Source: Heliocidaris tuberculata (taxonomy: Eukaryota; Echinodermata; Echinoidea; Camarodonta; Echinometridae). Taken from it: a stretch of DNA of 64,000 bases. Numbering within the stretch: position 1 is the first letter of the stretch; every line of letters starts with the position of its first letter. Shown one piece after another: positions 1 to 11,167 of the stretch. The stretch is taken from contig CM046846.1 in the NCBI GenBank assembly GCA_025618425.1, positions 2,774,642 through 2,838,641 on the forward strand, written 5' to 3'. A model generated the notes under the pieces. It worked only from the letters and a program-made list of their open reading frames with translations. It was not told where the DNA came from and did not search any database. Position numbers and translations under genes: made by a program.

Positions 1-899
1 GTTTCCCTTGCTTCCTGTGACATCTGGAGAAAGGAGATCAGAGTTAATGTAACGAAGAGCATTTCGTTCTGAATAATTCCGGAGATATTAAAGATCAGAA
101 TATCTTATCCTATACTACTGCCAGAGAAGCAACGTAATATATTCCCAGGAACTTGGTTAAAGTTTAAAATTATTTATGGCTGTGCTAAACATACAGTAGC
201 AGTCTTACATTACACATTGTACATTAGATGCTATATCCCTTATAACATGCAAATACTACATGTAGTAGGTTATTGTGTTTCTTGCTTCCTGTGACATCTG
301 GAGAAAGGAGATCAGGGTTAATTAATTAAACAAAGAGCATTTTGTTCTAAATAATTTCATCGATATTAAAGATCAGAATATCTTATCCTATACTATTGCC
401 AGAGAAGCAATGTAATATATTCCCAGGAACTTGGTTAAAGTTTAAAATTATGTATGGCTGTGCTAAATATACAGTAGCAGTCTTTCATTACACATTGTAG
501 ATTAGATGCTTTATCCCTTATGAAATTCAAATTGCTTCTTTCAGTAGGGAGACAGAATCATTAACATTTTAAATGCACTTTTAAAGTGTCACGTTCAGAG
601 AACATACCAGCCTTCTAATGACCAAACCAAAAGAGGTCATTAGAGGTCAAGTATTTTATTTCAATCTTGGAGACATCTGTTAAATTGTAGACCTGCCTTC
701 TAGGAGAATAATCACAATATCATGTTAATGTCTAAGCATTAACATGATAAGCACACTAAGCAAGTGTGTGAAAACACAAAAAGAACACATGACGATACTT
801 GGGAGTGTGTAGTGGTGTTCTATACAAAAGTAGAATATTATTTCTGTTATTAATTATTATTGATGTATTTTACTATTCTTGTTTTCTTATATATTTCAG
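1..899 (+). other. Intron sequence upstream of the Smad linker exon, partial
   Basis: No coding signal is seen. The stretch ends in a usable splice acceptor (a T-rich tract and TTTCAG, with AG at 898-899) directly before the Smad1/5/8 linker exon, so it is read as the 3' part of the preceding intron. Its first 520 bases are two diverged copies of one sequence, listed separately. The exons encoding the MH1 domain and start codon must lie further upstream, outside the window. Confidence 0.8.
7..521. repeat. Two-copy direct repeat, spacing 274 bp
   Basis: Positions 7-243 and 281-521 align over about 240 bases with scattered substitutions and small indels. Both begin CTTGCTTCCTGTGACATCTG and end near ATCCCTTA. 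A short unrelated spacer containing ACATGTAGTAGG separates them. No terminal inverted repeats or ORF are visible, so it looks like a local segmental duplication inside the intron. Confidence 0.85.
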
Positions 900-1019
900 C
901 GGACACACCCCCTCCTGCATACATGCCACCAGATGAAGGAGGACCAAACCAGAATGATAACAGCTCAACTCCTATGGATACCAATCCACCATCATGTGTG
1001 CAACCAAACCAAATCATTG
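900..1019 (+). CDS. Smad1/5/8: Smad1/5/8 linker exon (PY motif), internal coding exon
   Basis: This exon encodes part of the linker between the MH1 and MH2 domains of a BMP-type receptor-regulated Smad. It reads DTPPPAYMPPDEGG followed by a Gln/Asn/Ser/Thr-rich stretch with PMDTNPP. The DTPPPAY and PMDTN segments are characteristic of the Smad1/5/9 linker. PPAY is the PY motif that in this family binds WW domains of Smurf ubiquitin ligases, which control Smad turnover. The acceptor AG is at 898-899 and the donor GTAAAT starts at 1020. The exon is 120 bp, enters and leaves in phase 1, and its first codon (xCG, Ala or Ser) is shared with the preceding exon. The open frame running past 1019 is intron read-through. 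A Thr-Pro dipeptide is visible, but the main MAPK-type PxSP sites expected in the linker must lie in the upstream exon. Confidence 0.93.
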
Positions 1020-3211
1020 GTAAATATTTAACATTTCTTTCTTCTTTGCAGGAGTTGCTCAAAAAGGAAGTAACAAGTATTGCCAGTGATTTTCATGACT
1101 GCAAACATTCTCTTATCCTTAATCAGACTTTCATTCACCTGTTTGGTGCGTTTTTCTGCTTTTATTCAAATTAGCTTGATGTTGGGTTGGAATTTTTTTT
1201 CTTTTTATACAATGAAGTACTTATTGATTTATGGTAATATTCATAAGTATGGTTATGGTTCATTTATATCTCAATTAATCACATGTAACGTGCAAATTGA
1301 TCACATCTTAATTCCCGAGAATGGAGAATGGAGGTTTATAAAAATAGATTGTGGTTGCTTTAGGTAAACAATGGATCAACAGGCAAGATAGATTGCTTAA
1401 GAGAGAGGTTCTTGAACGCATTATGCTTAAGAACTTGTGCCAAGTTTAGAGTAATGTCCTATCGCATCGCCCTTCGGAAAGTGCAACTGTTAGTAATCAA
1501 CGAAGTAGATTCAAAATCTCTATTAGGTCAATGATCGCCTAGAAATAGATCTATGTCCAATTATTTAAGTCCCTCCTACTTCTCTTCCTCTTTTTGAACC
1601 CATCTCTCTCTCTCTCTCTTCATTTATTTGTTAATGTATGTCTGTGCTTCACCTCCTTTCTCCTCTTTCTCTCCCTCCCCTCTCTCTCTCTCTTATTCTT
1701 TCTCATACTTTCTCATACTTGTAATTAAGAAAACATGCTGTTAATAGTCAGAGATTACAGGGCATTTGCAGTATTTATTTCTGTTAATGTCCCTATAAAA
1801 CAGCTGTGATGGGGGAAACCCCTGAATTAGAAACTTGTTTTTTTGTCCTTCCCTTAGAGACTCACTTAAGAAGGTCTTGTCCTCCTCACTGATCACATTA
1901 ATACATTTAGTCATTCAGGTCATGTGAGATCAAGTCATATCAAACAATTTAAAAGCTTTTATGCAATTTTTGCCTAAGTTCACATAAGTCTTAAACTTTG
2001 GATTTTATTGAACAAGCATTTCATTTTGCATTCATCTTTGGATGCAGCACATGATTTCTTTTTTTTTAAAGAGAGAAAACAAAATTTGAACTGAATTATT
2101 TCATACAAAATCTGTGCCGGGTTATTACTTAAAGGTAACAGATAGTTTTGGGAAGCCCTCAAAAACTTTTCGTGAGATTTCTTTGATTTTTCTTAATAAA
2201 CAGCAGGGTACTAACATAACTAAGATGCTGTGAAGTTTTTTCCCTTAAGTGAAATATTTATCGAATGAGAGGTGAAAAGTAATAAAAATCCCTGGCCCAA
2301 ATAAGAGGGGATGTAAATTCAAACAACGGCGACACACACTACTTACATGAGGATTGCTGTGTGTGTAGAATACGCTATACATAGTGCGAAGCGCTGGGTT
2401 TATTGTGCGGGGAAACTTCGGGTGGATATGGTCTTAGTGTGAGGCAGTGAAAAGCCGTTACCAAGCGTTTCTTTCAGATATTTACACTAAAATTTGTTCG
2501 AGATCTTGAATGGAATGTTAAATAATCTCTTACATGTGTCTTATGATAAAAGGAGAATAGTATGTGACTATTTCAGATAAGTTTCTTGCCAGTATGATTT
2601 TTGCTGCCAAGACTGTCTATGAGCTTTAAAAAATTTTTTAAAAATCGTAATAAAAATGATAGTTGTCATTTAATTATCTACTTTGAATATAGACTCGCTC
2701 AATTTTATTCGGCTTAGCTGTTTTTATTTTTTTAATTGAGAGAATTCCAAACACATAATTCAGAACACTTGTTACTTGTAACGATCAGGTAGAACTTGTT
2801 TATGTGAAAGCCAGCTTGTTGTGTTGATATAAGGGGTATAATACTCTCAACAAGGTAGTAGAGGTCATTAGGGTGTTACTTCAGGATGCGCAAAATAAAC
2901 TCTTTGACGGAAGGCCGGGAAATCCTCTGTCAACACACCACTACCTGTATGTGATTTTTGTCAAAATATGATAGTCCCACATGTAGGTGTTACATGTTGG
3001 TAGATAGAGATTGGATGAGGAATAAGAGCCAAGAACACTGTTGCTTCAGCCATCCAAGGAAGTACTTGATATTCTCTCTTGTTGTTAAGAGACAGCAGGA
3101 TGTAAATTGAATTATCTTTCTACGAAAACAAGATCCTGAACTCTGTACTAGATGATTTTTTTAAATTTTTTTTTTAGGATTTACAAATGTTTGGCTCAAT
3201 TATTGCCTGTC

Positions 3212-3365
3212 CAGGGCTTAGTCTTATAAAGAGCTGCAATTTATTCAAATCGATCGCAACTTGAAATTAATCGCAACTCTTACCTCATAAGTACACAATT
3301 AATTTTATGTTACCCTGTCCTATAAAGAGTTGCAATTGATTCAAATCAATCGCAGTGGGGCCCTG
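3212..3365. repeat. Short repeat with CAGGGC/GCCCTG ends and two palindromic subunits
   Basis: CAGGGC at 3212 and GCCCTG ending at 3365 form terminal inverted repeats. Inside are two related subunits, each with TATAAAGAG followed by an imperfect palindrome (TTGCAATTGATT with AATCAATCGCA in the better copy). The flanking 8-mers do not match, so there is no clear target-site duplication. It looks like a decayed miniature foldback element. Confidence 0.5.
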
Positions 3366-5302
3366 ATATTTGTAAAGAAAACATTTTACTGAAGCATAAA
3401 AAGAGTAACCTACAACATTTTTTTTTTAGATGGTCTCACCTCTTCAAGTTGACCTGCAAATATTGCTTATTGTTATTTTCCATTGCTTTTATCAATCTGG
3501 AGGAAATAACTGAATATTTGTGAGACTGATAACAAAAATCACACCTTAGAAGCATGTACTACTTCCTTTAATAATTTTCAGTTTCCTTTCTGCATTCCAA
3601 GAATACCTGTCTGTGAGTACATAGCATGCAAACAGTATGTCTTGGAGGTTGGAGCATATGTTCAAACAGAATGTTCCTCACAACCCTGTAACAATCCCCA
3701 ACCAGTAGTGTCATTCACATACACAGAGCAATTGAAGAACTGTGATCAGAATCTCACTTTTTTTTAATGTGTGTGAACCAAACAATTTCACTGATTAGTG
3801 AGATTTGAATCATAACAATTCAAATCACGCTAATGATGCATTTTTTTGTGAATTACCACGTTTTAAAATTATTGTGAACTCTGTGTCACCATGGAAGTGA
3901 GCTTAGAAAATCAAGTTAATTTGTCATACATGGGAATACGCACAAAACATTGAGAATCGAATAGTGGTACATATTTCACTTTTTTGTGTGTGCGAATGGG
4001 TCTATTGATTCTCAATCTATTCCCATCTAAAGTTCATGGTCACCATTTTTATTATTTTAGGTGTTGTTGATTCTCTCTCTCTATGGCAGTGAGTCATAAT
4101 ACAAACCCACACTTTGGGTGTTGGTGCATAGCCTTTAGGTACTGTTTTATTTCAGTGCAAACAGGTGATATCGGTCGGGGATTTTTTTCATTTACCCTCT
4201 CTCTGCATACTGAAAAATTCAATTTTATTCAATTCGCTTTGTTAGTTTCCTGTGACGGGCATTTACATAGTAAGCTATCAAAGGCATGTTTGTAGGGCAA
4301 GGTCAGATAAAATTGAAAGTCTTTAAAGACAAAGTTGAGTTCTGGTCATGCGATTACATTGTGAAAGAAACTGTCTCTAAGCAATAGGGAAAGGTTGATC
4401 ATGTCTACATAAGAATTGGTGTATACTGTGAGTTTTTGGAATCATCAAAATGATAATGAATTGATCCAATCACACTGAAAACACACAACCACTGTACACA
4501 AAAATGGGTATATGGGACTGCACACACATTGTGGCATGAATGTTCGGCCTGAACACTTCAGCTATTTCTCGTCATATTTTGAATATGAGGGCATTTGAGG
4601 AGCTATCCTTTTCAGGGGACATTTTTACTATGATGTTCTTTCAAACTAACAGAAAAAGAAAGAAAAAGCTCACAAATTATTTTTCACCTTTCCCAGAACT
4701 CAACCTTCCCCTTTAAAGGTGTATAATTGCTGTAAATTAGTAGCAGCTTGTTATTTCTTGTAAATGCAATTTTGAACAAAAATCTTATTGTAGAATTATT
4801 AACATTTCAGATATTCAGATAAAATCCAATTTTGTATTGATTTACAGGCAAACAGCATTGCAGAAATGGCAGTACATCCAATATAGATTGTACTGATGTT
4901 TTCTTTAAAGCTGCGTATCATTTGCAGACATTGCTCCTTGTTTAGAAACAAAAAAAATATATCTGGATGGAATGTCATGTTTGGCCTTGTCATTTTGAAG
5001 GCTAATCATACTTTCAAAACCACAGAGAAATATTCAAAGCCCATTGTCTGCATATTGTATAGGCTATATAGGTCATACAATTGCTCTGACTCAGCCTCAT
5101 AAAAGCAAAGCTAATTAATATTTTCCGGGAGTTTGGCATTTCATGCTTGTCTAGCATGTACAAACAGAATGAAACACACACGCACTTATCCAGAGTTCTG
5201 ACAGCATTTTTCCCTCCAAGTTCCTGCAATCTTACCAATTGGGAAATCGTGTGATTAGTCATACAGTAATACATTTTTGACATTTACAGTTACAGGTACA
5301 AG

Positions 5303-5584
5303 AATATCACTTCTATAAAGAGATATTACAAGTTTAATCATACTCTCCATAAGCATAAAAGCGACTCGTGAGTAGACTACTCAACGCACCTGTACGCACT
5401 CGCCAAGATAAGGGCTCGCGTGGAACCCAACTCGGAGGTTCAGTTCCACACGAGCACCTTCATGTTATCCTTTATTTCCTTCATACTCCTAAACTGTTGA
5501 TCTATAGAATTTCAGATAAAGTTCTTTGAGGTTAATTTTATACTTTCTAGCTGTATACAAATTATTTTTTCAGGTGGTTGGTAC
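5303..5584 (+). repeat. Dispersed repeat family A, copy 1
   Basis: Starts AATATCACTTCTATAAAGAG and ends GGTGGTTGGTAC. The reverse complement recurs at 52850-53119 over its whole length with about 10-15% divergence by eye. Internal landmarks shared by the copies include AGTAGACTACTCA, a GC-rich core around AAGGGCTCGCGTGGAACC, and TTCTTTGAGGTTAATTTTATAC. No protein-coding potential or obvious TIRs are seen, so it is probably a non-autonomous interspersed repeat. Confidence 0.85.
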
Positions 5585-6063
5585 ATAGCACAGTCACACC
5601 GCCAAACCAACCCCACACAGACCCCAAACTGACCTATTCTTGGCCATTTGTGGCAACTGGCAATGTAATTTTTTGTTTGGTCTGTTGTCAGTCTGGCGTT
5701 CTTTTTGGTGTGACTGTGGTATGGGGAAGAACATTTTCATTCCTATTTCATGTACATGTATTTTTACATGGTTACATGGTATTGAAATAGTGAGTTGTGT
5801 GTTAATTTGACTTTGGAAAGTAAAGGGAATCATCCCAGACAAATTTAAAGGAGAATGAAACCCTGGGGAAATATCCATTTTAATGAAAAGAGAGGATACA
5901 GGGAAGCAATTTTAGAAAGTTCCATCAAAATCGGTTACGAAATGAAAAAGTTATGAAAGTTTGAAAAGTCTCAATTTACTTTCTATGGCGATTCTCAAAT
6001 TGGCTATGTTGCTTCAAAATGGCAGGATTAGTAGTACATGTACAACTCTCAATATGTTTTGTA

Positions 6064-6222
6064 CACAAAATTTCATATTTTCTCCATTATCTCTAAAGAT
6101 ACTCCTTGTCTTTTTGTGAACTCAACATATGTTGTGTCAAATACATTTTCTCATGATACATCTTGAGCTAAGGAGACAAGATGCACCTTGAGAGATAATG
6201 GGGAAAATATGAAATTTTGTGT
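6064..6222. repeat. Foldback repeat with about 31-bp arms
   Basis: The left arm (6064-6094, ACAAAATTTCATATTTTCTC with CATTATCTCT) is the reverse complement of 6191-6222 apart from one or two bases. The loop of about 95 bp also has partial symmetry (GATACTCCTTGTC against GGAGACAAG). The 220 bases upstream (5840-6060, containing AATCGGTTACGAAATG) read like part of the same interspersed repeat, but I cannot define its outer edge. Confidence 0.75.
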
Positions 6223-6433
6223 AATATAATATTGCTTCCCATCTTGTTTTGGATTGATCTTTCAACATGTAACTTCAAAAGTTGAACATCATCTTTAGGG
6301 GCAATTTAATTATATGTGACTGTACAAAGGTGTGATACTGTCTTTTAGTAAAGATACAAGGTTTTGATAAGCAGTTAATATGATAACAGCGAAGGTGTTG
6401 AAGATAAAATGATGATAAAAAGTAGTTTAGATA

Positions 6434-6730
6434 GAGGTGTTGAGTGGTTTAGTAACCTTAGGCACTTGACTGGAGATGCGAAAGTTTAGGGTTCGATCCC
6501 CGACACAGCACTTATGTCCTTGAGTAAGGCGTTTTATCTACATTGCTCCTCTCCACCCAGGTGTTAAATGGGTCCCTGGTACGATGCAAACGTCATTGTG
6601 GTTGGATTAGTATGTGTGTGTTTGTAAAACGGCGTCTGGCTGGAACGCTTCCCAGAGGAGTGGAGAGTGTGCACTGTATACAGGTGTGGAATAGCAATTG
6701 AATCCATTTACAATAATAATTAAATAATTG
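6434..6730 (+). mobile_element. tRNA-derived SINE, diverged
   Basis: The head is tRNA-like, with a degenerate A box (GTGGTTTAGTAACC) and, 38 bases on, a B box GGTTCGATCCC at 6490-6500. These are the RNA polymerase III internal promoter elements. The body contains TGTCCTTGAGTAAGGCG and CTCCACCCAGGTGTTAAATG, a tract typical of invertebrate tRNA-derived SINEs. It ends in an AAT-rich tail near 6708-6730. Flanking GGTGTTAA-type low-complexity sequence hides any target-site duplication. It is not an intact tRNA gene, because no cloverleaf acceptor stem closes. Confidence 0.8.
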
Positions 6731-6776
6731 TTGTATTAACCCCTATATAAATGTGATATTGGTTAGGTGGTAACTA

Positions 6777-6954
6777 GTTTGCAGGCACAAACCCTGGTCA
6801 GTCGTACAAGAGAGTCTGCGCTGTAAGACTACCATAGGCCATGTACTGTAGCTGCTCCTGACCAGGACACGACCAGTAGGTAGCTGGATTAGGCTCCTCT
6901 CAAGACACAATGATTTTCTGATAAAGTGTCAAATTAGGGTCTGTGCTTGCAGAC
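6777..6954. mobile_element. Miniature TIR element, 178 bp
   Basis: The left end GTTTGCAGGCACAAACCCT and the right end AGGGTCTGTGCTTGCAGAC are inverted repeats matching at 15 of 19 positions. TA flanks both ends (6775-6776 and 6955-6956). A longer direct repeat TAGGTGGTAAC lies at 6764-6774 and 6955-6965. No ORF is present. TA duplications suggest Tc1/mariner; if the 11-mers are the real duplication, a Mutator-type element is more likely. Confidence 0.65.
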
Positions 6955-7349
6955 TAGGTGGTAACAGTTATGAAAGGTGTTAAGTGAAGATGTGCATGAT
7001 TATATGATAATAGTTATATAGGTGAGGTGTTAAACAATGAAGGTGTTAATGATATCTATAGATATGTAGCTGAGGTGTCAACAGTGATGATGATGATAGG
7101 CCTCCGTACATGTATCAGTGAGTGTGTTAACAGTGAAGATGATGATAGGCATTTAGGTGATGGTGTTATGTCTGGAGGAAGCCTATCAGACGGTCATGTT
7201 CCGTTAAAACATCTTCAACTTCCTGACCTCAAGACGAGCCACAAGATATCAGTTCTTACAACAACATAATCTTACAAAATAACAAAGAAATTGAAAATAT
7301 TTGTGATGCATCTTTTATTCAATATATGGCCTAATATACATGTACATCA

Positions 7350-7975
7350 TCTAAAACAAAGATTCAGTTGTCTCGTAAAAATGAGAACAATGCCATCTAC
7401 TTTAACTGACCTGGGAAACATTTCGTTTATGATTGAGTATTTAATAATAGTTTTAAGATTCAATTGTTGGGTAAAAATGAGAACAATAGCACCTAGTTAT
7501 ATTGACTGACCTAGGAAACATCATTTCGTTTATGATTTAGTATTTAATAATAGTTTTAAGATTCAATTGTTGGGTAAAAATGAGAACAATAGCACCTAGT
7601 TATATTGACTGACCTAGGAAACATTTCGTTTATGATTTAGTATTTAATAATAGTTTTAAGATTCAATTGTTGGGTAAAAATGAGAACAATAGCACCTAGT
7701 TATATTGACTGACCTAGGAAACCTTTCGTTTATGATTTAGTATTTAATAATAGTTTTAAGATTCAATTGTAGAGTAAAAATGAGAACAATGGCACCTAGT
7801 TATATTGACAGACCTGGGAAACATCATTTCATTTATGATTTAGTACTTTAACAATATTCTTTAGATTCAATTGTGGGGTAAAAATGAGAACAAAGCCTCC
7901 TAGTTATATTGACTGACCTGGGAAACATCATTTCATTTATGATTTAGTATTTAATGATAGTCTTAACCAAGATTT
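7350..7975. repeat. Minisatellite, six copies of a ~100-bp unit
   Basis: The segment AAAAATGAGAACAA recurs starting at 7377, 7473, 7576, 7676, 7776 and 7880, giving spacings of 96, 103, 100, 100 and 104. Each unit also contains GACTGACCTAGGAAACAT and TTTATGATTTAGTATTTAAT. Central copies are nearly identical and the outer ones are more diverged, the usual pattern of unequal exchange. The short ORFs crossing it have no independent support. Confidence 0.93.
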
Positions 7976-8680
7976 CCTGAGAGTTTGAATACCCTAATCT
8001 TTTATAATAAGCCATTTATAATAAGCCAGTTCGTAATTACAATTTGCGCATATGCAGATAAAGGTCATTTGTACTAAGTATAAATTTGACGTTTATGCGC
8101 TATCATTTTGTACACACAATGATGCTCACACCAGTATGGTTTTACATGTTAAACAATTAGCGTGTAAACCAAAACTAATGCGCGTGCAAACTGGGGTCAT
8201 TTCAGGGTCATTTGTACCGTGTACTAATTATGAACTGGCTTTTGGTATCTGGATTGAAAATGAATACCTTGGACAAACAACAGTCACATTTGGGCAAATA
8301 CAGCCAAAGGGAATGTGACTGTTGTGATTTTAATGAACCGACATGGCATCATCATCCATATACATGTATATTTAGAGCTCTCTGCCCACTCAATATCACT
8401 TATTTTGTCACAGCTTTGTAGGAAGCAGGCTGCATATATATGTACATGCACATGTCAGGAGACATTGTTTGTATTATTTTGACTGGCCAATAATTAAAGC
8501 ATGATTCATGTTATGAAGGGATCCCAACAGAGCTTGTTAAAACATTGCTGACACGTTTATTCCCCATGAAATGGATGCATGCCAAAACATTTCACCTGCA
8601 GTACTTACATGTCGGGCCCTTTCACACAAAAAGGAAAATCTATGAAGGAACGTTGTCAAGATTGCTGGTTCCAAACAATT

Positions 8681-8884
<204 letters not shown>

Positions 8885-9061
8885 TAGAGAAAGAAATGCG
8901 CCCTTGTGGCAGCTAGTTGTGTGAGCTCTCTCTTTTCCATCCAATTGTGTGGCATACATTGTATACTCTTACATGAATTTTATACTGGAAATTATGTTAC
9001 TTTGCATTTTATGTTGAATTTACTCATTTACATGTATGCCCGCAATTACACCATACCTCAC

Positions 9062-9143
9062 AGTAGCGCCAGGAGTGTCAAGTTCGACAGACATGGCGCG
9101 GTATAAATATTCACTATTATTATTATTATTATTATTATTATTA
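9062..9143 (+). repeat. Retroposon 3' tail with (ATT)n
   Basis: GACATGGCGCGGTATAAATA followed by about ten ATT units resembles the 3' terminus shared by many CR1/L2-type LINEs and their partner SINEs (a GCGCTATATAAAT-like sequence before ATT repeats). No coding part is visible upstream, so only the tail can be supported. Confidence 0.5.
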
Positions 9144-9737
9144 AAACACATCTGAAGACCATATACATGTACTATAGCGAAAGGAGCATACGGAAAGAAA
9201 CATAAAATAGAGCACTTTTGGGGGACGGAAGTGTGTATTTTTGTCAATTATCATCTTATATGACTTGTAAAAGGCAAGATAAAGCTGATTCTTTATCAGA
9301 TTTATGGTACAAATGATACCAAAAACTCTGTTTTGCTTTAAACATTCATGCAATGAGAATTGAACTATTCACTCACTGAAGGGTTATCATACTAGCTTGT
9401 ATAGTTTTTCATGTCTGAACAGGGATACATGCCTCCAGACAAAACAATTCTAACCTTCTTGGCTAATGTTATTGAGGGATGATTGGCAGAGCAGTTGGCA
9501 TGAGGTGTTGTCTGGCAGTGATTATTTACGAGGAGCAATGCTTCTACTGCGTGTTGATCTGTCTGTTACATAGGCTTTTGGGTATTGACAGTCTGAGGGG
9601 GCTGGTGTCACGCGCCCCCCCTCCACCCACGACCCCCTACCTTGCCAATAAGAGAACATTCCGTGAGTGAAATTGAACTAGGCATGTGATGCTTGAGCAG
9701 GGAATTGTTAAAGAGACTCAACCTTGCCTTGGTCTGA

Positions 9738-9914
9738 TACATTGTCCGACTCAAAGGCAATGATAATATACAGTGTAGACTTATTGATCATTCATTTTTA
9801 TATGCCGGCCCATTCCTATGGAATAAACTCCCACAAGACATTCATAATCTATCCTCTCTCATTAACTTTGAGACCTCACTCAAAACCTGGTTATTTAGAC
9901 AAGCCTTCTTGTAA
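9738..9914 (+). pseudogene. LINE reverse transcriptase ORF, extreme C-terminal fragment
   Basis: The frame ending at the TAA at 9912-9914 reads HSFLYAGPFLWNKLPQDIHN, then LSSLINFETSLKTWLFRQ. This matches the conserved C-terminus of the reverse transcriptase polyprotein of jockey/CR1/L2-type non-LTR retrotransposons, where AxPxLWNxLPxxI followed by FKxxLKxxLF is a hallmark. A TGA at 9735 breaks the frame immediately upstream, and no RT or endonuclease core is present. This is a 5'-truncated dead copy, the usual product of incomplete target-primed reverse transcription. Confidence 0.8.
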
Positions 9915-10053
9915 ATTATGTTACTTTTACCTTTTTTCTCATATTTTTTAAAAATATTTTCTATCTTCCTTTCACTGTACGTGTACCATGAGCAAATACT
10001 GGTGCTTTACAAGTGTTCATAATATTATTATTATTATTATTATTATTGTTATT
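9915..10053 (+). mobile_element. 3' UTR and (ATT)n tail of the LINE copy
   Basis: About 105 bases of AT-rich 3' UTR follow the LINE stop codon, including CATGAGCAAATACTGGTGCT. A run of TTA/ATT units (10021-10053) then marks the microsatellite-type 3' end typical of L2/CR1-like elements. Together with the coding remnant at 9738-9914 it defines one truncated plus-strand insertion in the Smad intron. Confidence 0.7.
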
Positions 10054-10757
10054 GAGTGAATTAACTACACGTAAGATATTTTAATCACCCTTGTATTTAC
10101 ATGTATGGGTAAAGAGGCTTGGTTAGAAAGAAAATTTAGATTATAATATTCTTATACTAACTAATTCTATTTCACTTTATTTAAGATGTACACATCATAT
10201 TCATTCTTTGAGTTGTCTCGCTATCAGCTTTTCAACTGTTGGAAAAAAAATATAGACACCAAGAGAAACAATTAGATAAAATATTCACATAATTTTGATA
10301 AAATATACAGGTGCAGTTATTATCAGCAGATACTAAACAGCCTTCGGAATAGACTTAATATACAAAATATGTGATAATGATTATCACAGTGCTTATTTCT
10401 TCTAAAGACACTGCTAATTGTTTATAGTTCTGAGCACTTGGTTTCAATTGCTACTGGTCCTCGCTTATTAAGTAATCTATACTTCCTGTCCTTTTGAAGT
10501 ATCGGTAATGGATATTTGTTCTCTCACTGCATTTCATTTTTATTGATATTCTGTCATGTAAAAAAAAAATGACATTGTCAATGTCATTGTGACATGTGGC
10601 ATTGTCAATGTCATTTTGAGGTATGACATTGTTCCATGTAAACATGTCCAGTCAAACAGTTGCAGCGATGGAGACTTTCAGCTCTGTGTTTGCAGTCTGT
10701 ATTGACTGTAGTCCCAGGAGAAGCTTGAAGGGTCAGATGGAAAATGAACCTCTTTAA

Positions 10758-11167
10758 CCCTTTCAGGACAGGAATTATTCAAGGGATAAATTGATACATT
10801 TTTTCTTCAAATTGGCAACAATAATATATTTTTCTTTTAGTGCTGCATGGTTCTAATAAGGTGTAATGTCTTTGAAAACAATATATATGGTTAAGAATTT
10901 TGTTGAAAAGTTGAAGAAAAAAATGCCAATTTTGATGAAAAATAATGATTTTGAACCTCTCATTGTGTTGCCAATTTAAGGATTTTAAAGCTTAATCTTG
11001 TTTTAGAATTCCTTGCATCAAACATAATATGGTCATGCAACAAAAATGGACATAGTATGTGCAGAAATTTTTGCTCTTTCTACTCATGCATCTGGTATAT
11101 TTTTTAGAGCTCTGAATCAAAAGTTATTGAGCCAAACCACGAAATGTGGTCAAATGTCTTGAAAGGG
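10758..11167. mobile_element. piggyBac-like MITE, copy 1 (410 bp)
   Basis: Flanked by TTAA at 10754-10757 and 11168-11171. Its ends are CCCTTTCAGGACA and TGTCTTGAAAGGG, inverted repeats differing at one position. TTAA target duplications and CCC-starting termini are the signature of piggyBac elements. There is no transposase ORF, so it is a non-autonomous miniature element. A same-orientation copy lies at 35001-35407. Confidence 0.88.

Noticed and set aside
1020..1174. Extension of the Smad linker reading frame beyond 1019
   Set aside because: A consensus donor ends the exon at 1019, and joining to 12800 restores the known Smad sequence exactly.
6490..6500. B-box-like GGTTCGATCCC as a tRNA gene
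   Set aside because: No acceptor or anticodon stem closes; the body downstream is SINE sequence.
7350..7975. Regular repeats as a CRISPR array
   Set aside because: The units are about 100 bp, contiguous and diverged, without spacers, in animal DNA.
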